Shown here piece after piece: positions 42,308-49,504 of a stretch of DNA of 52,800 bases. The notes beneath the pieces were generated by a model. The model ran no database searches and was not told the origin of the DNA. It was given only the letters and a program-made list of their open reading frames with translations. The stretch is from Candidatus Onthovicinus excrementipullorum (GTDB taxonomy: Bacteria > Bacillota > Clostridia > Oscillospirales > Acutalibacteraceae). The stretch is from NCBI GenBank assembly GCA_018712345.1, contig DVHG01000013.1:1-52800 (forward strand), given 5' to 3'. The position numbers and the translations under genes are program-made. Every line of letters begins with the position of its first letter. Within the stretch, counting starts at the first letter, position 1.

Positions 42308-44764
42308 ATGCCAAAGAAGATCAAACAGGCGATTATTAAAACCGTTTTAAAGCTAGGCAACAGCCTTGCGCAAAATACCGGGGAAGAAACTGTGGAACAG
42401 CACGAGATCGCACCTGAAATGTCCGCGCGCCTGCGGAACGCCGCAGCAGAGGGGGCTGTCCTGCTGAAAAATGACGGGGCTCTTCCGCTGGCGTCCGAGG
42501 AGACTGTGGCTGTATTCGGGCGCGTGCAGAATGATTGGTTTTATACGGGCTATGGATCGGGCGGAGATGTCCGCAAGCCCTATCAGGTTAGCCTGATGGA
42601 CGGCCTGCGTACCAACGGCCGGATCCGGTTCGATCAGGAACTGGCGGAGACCTATCAGAAATGGTGTGCCGAAAACCCGCCGGACGACGGCTTCTGGGGT
42701 CATTGGCCGCGCTTTTATCCGGAGATGCCCGTATCCGATGAGCTGGTGGAGCGTGTCTCCGTCCGGTGTGGCACCGCCGTGGTGGTGATCGGGCGCTCGT
42801 CCGGAGAGGACCGTGAGAACGCACTGGAAGAGGGAAGCTATTACCTGACGGATGAGGAGGAAAATCTGCTCTCTGCCGTCACGGCGAGCTTTTCCAAGAC
42901 CGTTGTCCTGCTGAACATCGGCAGCATCATGGATCTCTCATGGGCGGAGGGCTTCGGCGGCCGGATCAGCGCCGTTATGATCGTCTGGCAGGGCGGCATG
43001 GAGAGCGGAAATGCCGCCGCGGACCTGCTGTGCGGAGACGTCTGCCCGAACGGAAGGCTTACCGATACGGTGGCCCGCCGTTATGAGGACTATCCCTCAG
43101 CCGCCAATTTTGGCAAAAAGGAATTTAACAACTACGAGGAGGACATCTACGTCGGCTACCGGTGGTTTGAGACCTTTGCCCCGCAGGATGTCCTGTACCC
43201 CTTCGGCTTCGGCCTGAGCTACACATCCTTCACCGTGCAGGATGCTGCCGCAAAACAGATGGGGGATGAATTTGTACTCACAGCCGATGTGGAAAACACG
43301 GGCGCACGTCCGGGGCGTGAGACCATTCAGCTCTATGTGGAAAAGCCGTGCGGTGTGCTGGGGAACCCCAGCCGTATTCTGGCCGGATTTGCCAAGACAA
43401 AGACACTTGCCCCCGGCGAGCTGGAAACAGTGAAGATCACCGTCCCATTCGATGCGCTGGCATCCTATGACGGCGGCGGCCTGACCGGGAACCGCAGCGC
43501 CTATGTCGTTGAGGCGGGCACTTATCGTTTTTATCTGGGCAAAAATGTGCGGGATGCGCAGCAGGTATTTGCGTACACGCAGGATCAGACGGCTGTCGTC
43601 GCCCAGCTGACGGAGGCGAGTGCGCCGGTGCACCCGTTTGCCGTCGTCGTCGCCAAAGAGGAAAATGGTACCCGCGTTCCGGTGCGCAAGATTGTTCCGA
43701 CCGCAACGCGCGACCTGAAGAAGCGAATCCTGGACAATCTTCCCGAGGGTACCCCTATCACCGGGGACCGCGGAATCAAGCTGGCTGATGTAAAGGCCGG
43801 CAAGGCCACCATGGATGATTTCGTGGCTCAGCTCTCCCTGACGGAGCTGGAGGCAATCTCCCGCGGCGATTACAGGATGAATAGCCCACTCGGCCCCTCC
43901 GGCAATGCCGGTGCGCTGGCAGGGGTGCTGCCCTCCATGCGGGAAAAGGGGATTCCCCCGGTCATCACGACGGACGGTCCCTCCGGCATCCGGCTGAACA
44001 CAACCTGCTCGCTCCTGCCGATCGGCACACTGCTCGCGTGCACATACGACCCGGCCCTGGTCTCGGATCTCTATGAAAAGGTGGGCCGGGAGATGATAGA
44101 GCGCGGCACGGATGTCCTGCTCGCGCCGGGGATGAACATCCACCGCAACCCGCTGTGCGGACGGAACTTTGAGTACTATTCGGAGGATCCGCTTGTCACC
44201 GGCGTGATGGCTGCGGCGGCGGTGCGCGGTCTGCAAAGCACTGGCGTGTCCGCCTGCCCGAAGCACTTTGCCTGCAACGATCAGGAGTACAACCGCAACC
44301 GCAACGACTCCCGTGTCTCCGAGCGGGCGCTGCGTGAGATTTATTTGAAGGGCTTTGAGATCTGTGTAAAGACGGCCGCCCCGCGCTTCATCATGACCTC
44401 CTACAATAAGATCAACGGCGTGTGGGGCCACTATAACTACGAGCTGTGCACCACCATCCTGCGCGGCGAGTGGAACTATCAGGGCTGTGTCATGACGGAC
44501 TGGTGGATGCGCTCCTCAAGAAGTCCGGAGTTCCCGTCCATGCGGGACAATGCCTACCGCGTGCGCGCACAGGTGGATATCCTCATGCCGGGCGGCAAGC
44601 AGCTGGAGCGCAGATTCAAGCCGGATGGCACGCTGCTGGAGACGTACGGAAAGCCAGAGGGTATCACGCTCGGGGAGATGCAGCGCACGGCGAAAAATGT
44701 GCTGAACTTTGCCCTCCACTCCACGGCGATGGAGCGCGCCGAGGGCAACTTTTTGAGGAAATGA
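42308..44764 (+). CDS. GH3 beta-glucosidase-type enzyme with permuted domain order
   Basis: This 818-residue protein has the usual GH3 domains in swapped order. First comes the alpha/beta sandwich (GAVLLKNDGALPL near residue 50, through about 265) and the fibronectin-III-like domain (PFGFGLSYTSF near 297). The TIM barrel comes last (TDGPSGIR near 555, KHFACND near 651, nucleophile Asp731 in VMTDWWM). This inverted order is known in some clostridial and ruminal GH3 beta-glucosidases. There is no signal peptide, so it is cytosolic. AAAGGGGAG precedes the ATG. It is followed 50 bases later by a GPH symporter and controlled by the divergent TetR. Confidence 0.93.
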   Translation: MPKKIKQAIIKTVLKLGNSLAQNTGEETVEQHEIAPEMSARLRNAAAEGAVLLKNDGALPLASEETVAVFGRVQNDWFYTGYGSGGDVRKPYQVSLMDGLRTNGRIRFDQELAETYQKWCAENPPDDGFWGHWPRFYPEMPVSDELVERVSVRCGTAVVVIGRSSGEDRENALEEGSYYLTDEEENLLSAVTASFSKTVVLLNIGSIMDLSWAEGFGGRISAVMIVWQGGMESGNAAADLLCGDVCPNGRLTDTVARRYEDYPSAANFGKKEFNNYEEDIYVGYRWFETFAPQDVLYPFGFGLSYTSFTVQDAAAKQMGDEFVLTADVENTGARPGRETIQLYVEKPCGVLGNPSRILAGFAKTKTLAPGELETVKITVPFDALASYDGGGLTGNRSAYVVEAGTYRFYLGKNVRDAQQVFAYTQDQTAVVAQLTEASAPVHPFAVVVAKEENGTRVPVRKIVPTATRDLKKRILDNLPEGTPITGDRGIKLADVKAGKATMDDFVAQLSLTELEAISRGDYRMNSPLGPSGNAGALAGVLPSMREKGIPPVITTDGPSGIRLNTTCSLLPIGTLLACTYDPALVSDLYEKVGREMIERGTDVLLAPGMNIHRNPLCGRNFEYYSEDPLVTGVMAAAAVRGLQSTGVSACPKHFACNDQEYNRNRNDSRVSERALREIYLKGFEICVKTAAPRFIMTSYNKINGVWGHYNYELCTTILRGEWNYQGCVMTDWWMRSSRSPEFPSMRDNAYRVRAQVDILMPGGKQLERRFKPDGTLLETYGKPEGITLGEMQRTAKNVLNFALHSTAMERAEGNFLRK

Positions 44765-44814
44765 CATTCTGGAGAAAGTTGTGAAACCGCAATCAAAGAA
44801 GAGGAAGAAAAGAA

Positions 44815-46227
44815 ATGAAAAATCGCCATCCGGACTTTTTGACAACCCGCCGAGAGCGCGGCAGCTATTGGGTTTACTTCATCGGCCAAAATTTATTTTA
44901 TGCGATCGTCGCCTACTATCTGGTGACGTATATGATGATGATCGGCGTCGATGTGACTAAAACCGCCACGGTCATGTTCGCGGTCAAGCTGTGGGACGCA
45001 GTCAATGACGCGCTTTTTGGGCTGATCTTTGACAAGGTCAAATTTAAAAAAGGGAAGTGCCTGCCATGGCTGCGCATCTCCACGGTACTTCTTCCGATTG
45101 CCACCGTGCTGCTGTTCATCATCCCGCGTTCCGCCGGGGAGACGGTCAAGCTTGCGTGGTTTGCCATTGCCTACGTTCTGTACGATACAGCCTACACCAT
45201 CTGTGACGTACCGGTGTACAGCCTGGTCACCACCATGACGGACAACATGAGCGAGCGCAATACGCTGATGTCCTTTGGGCGCGTGTTCTCCGGACTCGGA
45301 GGCGGGATCGCGATGGTACTGTGCACAGTGCTTGTCAGCGAATCCGTCGGTTTGAGCTACGGTGTGATTTCGATCATCATCGCCATTCTGGGAGCTGCGA
45401 CCATGCTCCCGTTGTGCCGTAATGGGCGTGAACGTGGCAATACCGGTATTGAAAACGACTCCTTTACACTGCGCGAGATGTTCCGGTATTTGGGGAAAAA
45501 CAAGTATTTGCTGCTGTTCTATTCCAGCTATGTCATTGGGGGCGCCACCGCCACGGCCTCCGCGCTGGGGATGCTCGTCTCATACTATCTGTTCGGCAAC
45601 TCCATGTTCAACCTCCTGCTCACGGCGATTGGTGCAGTTCCTGCCCTGATCATCGCACTGTTTATCCCCCAAATTCTTGAAAAGGTCGATAAATACAAGC
45701 TGTATGTCTCCTGTATCATCGCACAGATCATTTTGGGTTTTGCGATCTTTGCAGTCGGATATGAAAACGTGACCGCCTTTGTTATTCTGATCGTTCTGCG
45801 GGCGATCCCGCTAAGCGCAACCGGTGTGCTGGCTTTCATGTTTACACCTGACTGCGCCGAGTACGGCAAGTTCAAAACCGGTACGGACGCCAAGGGGATC
45901 ACCTTTGCCATCCAGACCTTCTCCTCTAAGGTCGGATCGGCGATCAGCTCCTCGCTCGGTATGATTATTGTGGGCTGGTTCGGGTGGATCTCCGTCAACG
46001 CGGACAGCTTTGAAGAACTCGAGCGGCTCAATGTGGCACAACCGGCATCCGCGATCGAGGGGCTGTGGATCACCTACATTCTGGTCCCGACAATCGGTCT
46101 GCTTCTCTCCCTGATCCCGCTTGCCTTCTACAAGCTGCGGGATAAGGACGTCCGCATCATGGCCAAGTGCAACTTTGGCGAGATTACGCACGAGGAAGCC
46201 GAGGCACAGCTCTCCCGCAAATATTAA
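44815..46227 (+). CDS. GPH-family sugar:cation symporter (MFS), second paralogue
   Basis: This 470-residue, twelve-segment protein is a close relative of the product at 34023-35435: MKNRHPDFLTTRRERGSYW versus MRNRHPEYLTTPKERGSYW at the start, and nearly identical C-termini. GPH marks are VKLWDAVNDALFGLIFDKVKF and DCAEYGKFKTGTDAKGI. It sits in an operon behind the GH3 enzyme, so it probably brings in the glucoside that GH3 splits (inference). AAGAGGAAG lies upstream of the ATG. Confidence 0.93.
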   Translation: MKNRHPDFLTTRRERGSYWVYFIGQNLFYAIVAYYLVTYMMMIGVDVTKTATVMFAVKLWDAVNDALFGLIFDKVKFKKGKCLPWLRISTVLLPIATVLLFIIPRSAGETVKLAWFAIAYVLYDTAYTICDVPVYSLVTTMTDNMSERNTLMSFGRVFSGLGGGIAMVLCTVLVSESVGLSYGVISIIIAILGAATMLPLCRNGRERGNTGIENDSFTLREMFRYLGKNKYLLLFYSSYVIGGATATASALGMLVSYYLFGNSMFNLLLTAIGAVPALIIALFIPQILEKVDKYKLYVSCIIAQIILGFAIFAVGYENVTAFVILIVLRAIPLSATGVLAFMFTPDCAEYGKFKTGTDAKGITFAIQTFSSKVGSAISSSLGMIIVGWFGWISVNADSFEELERLNVAQPASAIEGLWITYILVPTIGLLLSLIPLAFYKLRDKDVRIMAKCNFGEITHEEAEAQLSRKY

Positions 46228-46243
46228 AAATCCGTCTCAAGTC

Positions 46244-46276
46244 AGCGGTCCGGGGGTAACGCTCCGGGCCGCTTTC
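46244..46276 (+). terminator. probable terminator of GH3-GPH operon
   Basis: AGCGG and CCGG pair with CCGG and CCGCT around one mismatch, followed by TTCGC. The T-tail is weak. Confidence 0.5.
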
Positions 46277-46435
46277 GCACGCCGTGCCGGTGAAAGGGGG
46301 CCGCCCTTCTCAACCATGCCGCCACTGGGTACATCTGAGCCGTAAAAATGCAGATTTATCTCCGGCGTACAGCGCCGTGGTGAATGCAATTTTAGTATTC
46401 TGAAAATCTTTCCGCAAGAAACCGCTGGTTTTCTA

Positions 46436-46464
46436 TTGACTTTATCAGGATTTTCGATTAAAAT
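46436..46464 (+). promoter_or_regulatory. sigma-A promoter of tRNA-Val
   Basis: TTGACT (46436-46441), 17 bases, TAAAAT (46459-46464), 16 bases before the tRNA 5' end. Confidence 0.7.
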
Positions 46465-46480
46465 AATAACTACATTTTAC

Positions 46481-46557
46481 GGGAACTTAGCTCAGCTGGT
46501 TAGAGTGCCTGCTTCACACGCAGGAGGTCGGCGGTTCGAGCCCGCCAGCTCCCACCA
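46481..46557 (+). tRNA. tRNA-Val(CAC)
   Basis: A full cloverleaf of 77 bases including encoded CCA: acceptor GGGAACT with AGCTCCC (one A-C mismatch), D-arm GCTC/GAGT, anticodon stem CCTGC/GCAGG with loop TTCACAC (anticodon CAC), T-arm GGCGG-TTCGAGC-CCGCC. It has its own promoter and terminator. Confidence 0.97.
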
Positions 46558-46558
46558 C

Positions 46559-46594
46559 GTCGCCGCAAGCTTCACATTGCTTGCGGCGACTTTT
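46559..46594 (+). terminator. terminator of tRNA-Val
   Basis: GTCGCCGCAAGC (46559-46570) pairs with GCTTGCGGCGAC (46579-46590), followed by TTTT. Confidence 0.9.
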
Positions 46595-46993
46595 GTATAT
46601 AAAAGTCACCGGCGCGCTCGTTGCGCTGCGTCTTCTTTTCCGCAAAAAGTCACGCTCGGCCCGCCTGCTTGGTTGTAAACGCCCGCGCAACGGTTCCATC
46701 TCGCTGTCAACCTTTTGCGGGATGCGGGGGTTCAAAGCTCCCATCAAAAATCGTTGAAATATCTTTTTATGGCCGCTTGGCAGAAAAAGTCATAAAATCC
46801 TTGAGATGCAAGGGCTTCATGGCTTTTTTGCATGCTCTTTCAGAATTGGGCCATTTGCTTTTTAATTCCGGTGCGGCGCTTTTTTCTTTTCTTTTCCCCA
46901 CTTCTGTGGTAGAATTATAAATCATACTGATCCTGCGGCGCGGAGAATGTGACTCGGGATCGCAGGCAAGCGAGAACGCGAGGGAGGGCTCTC
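46595..46993. other. gene-free stretch after tRNA-Val
   Basis: About 400 bases without a supported gene. Open frames on both strands lack ribosome binding sites, and one is the antisense reading of the tRNA. The stretch directly follows a tRNA, a common insertion site for mobile elements, but no integrase or direct repeat is visible. A weak promoter-like TAGAAT near 46909 and GGGAGGG before 46994 serve the next gene. Confidence 0.5.
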
Positions 46994-47854
46994 ATGGATA
47001 TCGATATCAACGTTCCCGGCGCTTCCGGAGCGGAGGAGCAAAAGCGCCCCGGTAAAATTTCCGCCTTTTTCCGGGGCGGGTCGGGGACCGCGCGCAGGAG
47101 GATTGTGCTGCTCGATGAGATACGCGGCCTATGCGTTTTCCTGATGGTGATCTACCACATGCTCTATACGGCGGGGGAGTTTTTTAATTTTGAGACCTTT
47201 TCCGTCCTGCTGGAGCTCACCTCCCCGCTGGAGCCGCTTTTTGCGGGGCTGTTCATCGTAATCTGCGGCGCTTCCTCACGCCTCTCCCATAATAATTTCC
47301 TGCGGGGGATCAAGCTGGTTGGGGTTGCCGCGCTGATCACGGTGGTCACGGTGTTTGTGCTGCCGGCGATCGGCTTTGAGGGGGCGGAGATCCGCTTTGG
47401 CGTGATCCACATGCTCGCCGCCTGTATTCTGATTTATGCTGTCCTGGCCAAGCCGCTTAATAAGGTCCCGGCGCAGATCGGGATCTTGGTCAGCCTGATC
47501 CTGTATGTGTTCACCCGCTTTATCGATACGGGAATTTTCGGGATTCCCTATGTGGATGCGATGAACATCCACCTGCCGGATAGCCTGTATGACTGCGGCT
47601 GGCTGTTCCCGCTCGGCTTCCATAATGCGTCGTTCTACAGCGCCGATTATTTCCCGCTGCTGCCGTGGATTTTTGTATTCATGGCGGGTGTGTTTGGCGG
47701 GGGATGGCTCATCCGCGCCAAGCTGCCGGAGGCGGTGTACAGAACACACAGCCGCCCGCTGGCCTTCCTGGGGCGCCATGCGCTGATCGTCTATGTACTG
47801 CACCAGCCGGTGATCTTTGCAATTTTTTTGCCGCTGAGCCTACTGCTCCGCTGA
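46994..47854 (+). CDS. DUF1624/HGSNAT-type acyltransferase membrane protein
   Basis: This 286-residue protein has a soluble N-terminal 35 residues, then about seven or eight membrane segments. The family block RIVLLDEIRGLCVFLMVIYHMLY near residue 36 and a C-terminal FLGRHALIVYVLHQPVIF fit the heparan-alpha-glucosaminide N-acetyltransferase catalytic domain (DUF1624). It may acetylate a cell-surface glycan from cytosolic acetyl donor (inference). ATG 46994 has GAGGGAGGG upstream; an earlier in-frame start at 46949 has none. The Rrf2 gene follows after 21 bases. Confidence 0.85.
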   Translation: MDIDINVPGASGAEEQKRPGKISAFFRGGSGTARRRIVLLDEIRGLCVFLMVIYHMLYTAGEFFNFETFSVLLELTSPLEPLFAGLFIVICGASSRLSHNNFLRGIKLVGVAALITVVTVFVLPAIGFEGAEIRFGVIHMLAACILIYAVLAKPLNKVPAQIGILVSLILYVFTRFIDTGIFGIPYVDAMNIHLPDSLYDCGWLFPLGFHNASFYSADYFPLLPWIFVFMAGVFGGGWLIRAKLPEAVYRTHSRPLAFLGRHALIVYVLHQPVIFAIFLPLSLLLR

Positions 47855-47875
47855 CGGGATGGGGGATGTAAAACA

Positions 47876-48325
47876 ATGAGGATTTCAACCAAGGGGCGCT
47901 ATGCCCTGCGCCTGATGCTGGATATTGCCCGCCACAGCGATGGGGGATTTGTCCCGCTGCGCGATATCGCGGGCCGCCAGGACATCTCCATGAAATATCT
48001 GGAGCAGATCGTCTCCCAGCTGTGCAAGGCCGGGTATCTCAAAAGCATCCGCGGTCCCCAGGGGGGGTATAAGCTGGCGCGCCCGGCACGGGAGTATACA
48101 GCAGGGGATATCCTGCGCACAGCCGAGGGGAGCCTGTGCCCCGTCTCCTGCGCAGATGATGAGGCTGAGAAATGTCCCCGCTACACCTCCTGTGAGATGG
48201 CCGTTTTCTGGGCGGGGCTGCGCGCGGCGATTGACCGCTATGTGGACGCTGTCACGCTGGAGGATCTGATGAATGGGAACTGCACGCCGGAGGCGTGTGC
48301 CGGCGGCAGGCAGAGCGGTGTATAA
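47876..48325 (+). CDS. Rrf2-family (IscR-like) regulator
   Basis: This 149-residue protein has a winged helix (MRISTKGRYALRLMLDIA, DISMKYLEQIVSQLCKAGYLKS, GPQGGYKLAR) and a cysteine group C-x3-C-x7-C-x5-C (residues about 87-106). Three of these could hold an Fe-S cluster as in IscR. IscR-type proteins sense cluster status and control Fe-S and sulfur-trafficking genes. Here the next gene, one base away, is the tRNA thiolase mnmA. No cysteine desulfurase gene lies between them, unlike the common Rrf2-iscS-iscU-mnmA order. Confidence 0.92.
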   Translation: MRISTKGRYALRLMLDIARHSDGGFVPLRDIAGRQDISMKYLEQIVSQLCKAGYLKSIRGPQGGYKLARPAREYTAGDILRTAEGSLCPVSCADDEAEKCPRYTSCEMAVFWAGLRAAIDRYVDAVTLEDLMNGNCTPEACAGGRQSGV

Positions 48326-48326
48326 G

Positions 48327-49385
48327 ATGAAGGAACGTATCGTGATCGGGATGAGCGGCGGGGTGGACAGCTCCGCGGCCGCCTGGCTCTTAAAGGAACA
48401 GGGATACGATGTGCACGGAGTGTACATGGTCACACGTGCGATGGATGAACGGGAACAGGAGGCAGTCCGCGATGCTCAGGCCGTCTGCGGTGTGCTGGGA
48501 ATCCCGTTTGAGACAGTTGATTTTACGCAGATTTTCCGCCGGGAGGTGGAGGATTATTTTATCCGATCCTACCTGGCCGGGGAGACGCCCAACCCCTGTG
48601 TGGTGTGTAACCGCAAGGTCAAATGGGAGGCGCTGCTCGGCTATGCGGACGGGATCGGCGCGCTGTGTGTCGCCACCGGGCATTACGCACGTGTGGAGCG
48701 CCTGGAGAACGGGCGGCTGACAGTCGCCATGGTCAACGGGGGCCGGAAGGATCAGACGTATGCGCTGTATGGCCTTTCTCAGGAACAGCTTGCCCGCACA
48801 CGGATGCCCGTGGGCGGATATACCAAGGAGCAGATCCGCGGCATTGCCGCGCAGGCGGGGCTTGTGGTGGCTGCCAAGCCGGACAGTCAGGATATCTGCT
48901 TTGTCCCGGATGGGGACTACGTCGGGTTCCTCCGGCGCAGCGGCGCCGGGGACGGGAAAAAGGGGCATTTTATCGATGCCTCCGGCGCGGATCTGGGGGA
49001 GCACCTGGGGCTGTGCCATTATACGGTCGGCCAACGCAAGGGGCTGGGCCGTTCGTTTGGTAGGCCCGTCTATGTCTGCTCTCTGGACCCCGTAAGTGGG
49101 AATGTCCTGCTCGGAGATAATGAGGAGCTGTTCCGTACGCGGGTCGTGCTGCGGGACTTTAACGCCATGGGGCTCTCACCGGAGCTCCCGGTGGAGGAAC
49201 CGATCGCCTGTATGGGCAAGATCCGCTATAACCAGCAGGCCGCGCCGTGCCGGATCTTCCGGGCAGGGGGCCGGGTGAAGGCCGAATTTGACTGCCCCCA
49301 GCGCGCTGTGACACCGGGGCAGGCTGCCGTCTTTTACGATGATGCAGGGCGCGTGCTCGGCGGAGGGATCATCGATCGGGCGTGA
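48327..49385 (+). CDS. mnmA: tRNA-specific 2-thiouridylase
   Basis: This 352-residue enzyme activates U34 of Lys, Glu and Gln tRNAs with ATP and inserts sulfur. The PP-loop GMSGGVDSS lies at about residues 8-16. The catalytic cysteine pair is Cys91 (NPCVVCNRKVKW) and Cys191 (DSQDICFVPDG). The tRNA-binding block GRKDQTYALYGLSQEQLAR and a C-terminal beta-barrel are present. The sulfur donor (a cysteine desulfurase) is not encoded nearby. Start ATG 48327 is one base after the Rrf2 stop. Confidence 0.96.
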   Translation: MKERIVIGMSGGVDSSAAAWLLKEQGYDVHGVYMVTRAMDEREQEAVRDAQAVCGVLGIPFETVDFTQIFRREVEDYFIRSYLAGETPNPCVVCNRKVKWEALLGYADGIGALCVATGHYARVERLENGRLTVAMVNGGRKDQTYALYGLSQEQLARTRMPVGGYTKEQIRGIAAQAGLVVAAKPDSQDICFVPDGDYVGFLRRSGAGDGKKGHFIDASGADLGEHLGLCHYTVGQRKGLGRSFGRPVYVCSLDPVSGNVLLGDNEELFRTRVVLRDFNAMGLSPELPVEEPIACMGKIRYNQQAAPCRIFRAGGRVKAEFDCPQRAVTPGQAAVFYDDAGRVLGGGIIDRA

Positions 49386-49504
49386 TCCTGATGCCTGAGC
49401 AGCGGATTGATCAGATTATTCGCGGAGCGGGTTTCGCCTTTGGAGCCGTCCGTCGATTATTTTCCCGCTGCGGCGGGAGAGAAAAGAATGAAAGGGGAAG
49501 AAAC

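Noticed and set aside
43097-44431. Minus-strand open frame of 444 codons opposite the GH3 gene
   Set aside because: Antisense shadow; GH3 motifs occupy the plus strand.
46514-46747. Minus-strand open frame ending GAGGLEPPTSCV
   Set aside because: It is the antisense reading of tRNA-Val, a common false protein in databases.
46595-46993. Integrated mobile element at tRNA-Val
   Set aside because: No integrase, no repeat of the tRNA 3' end, and the stretch is only about 400 bases.
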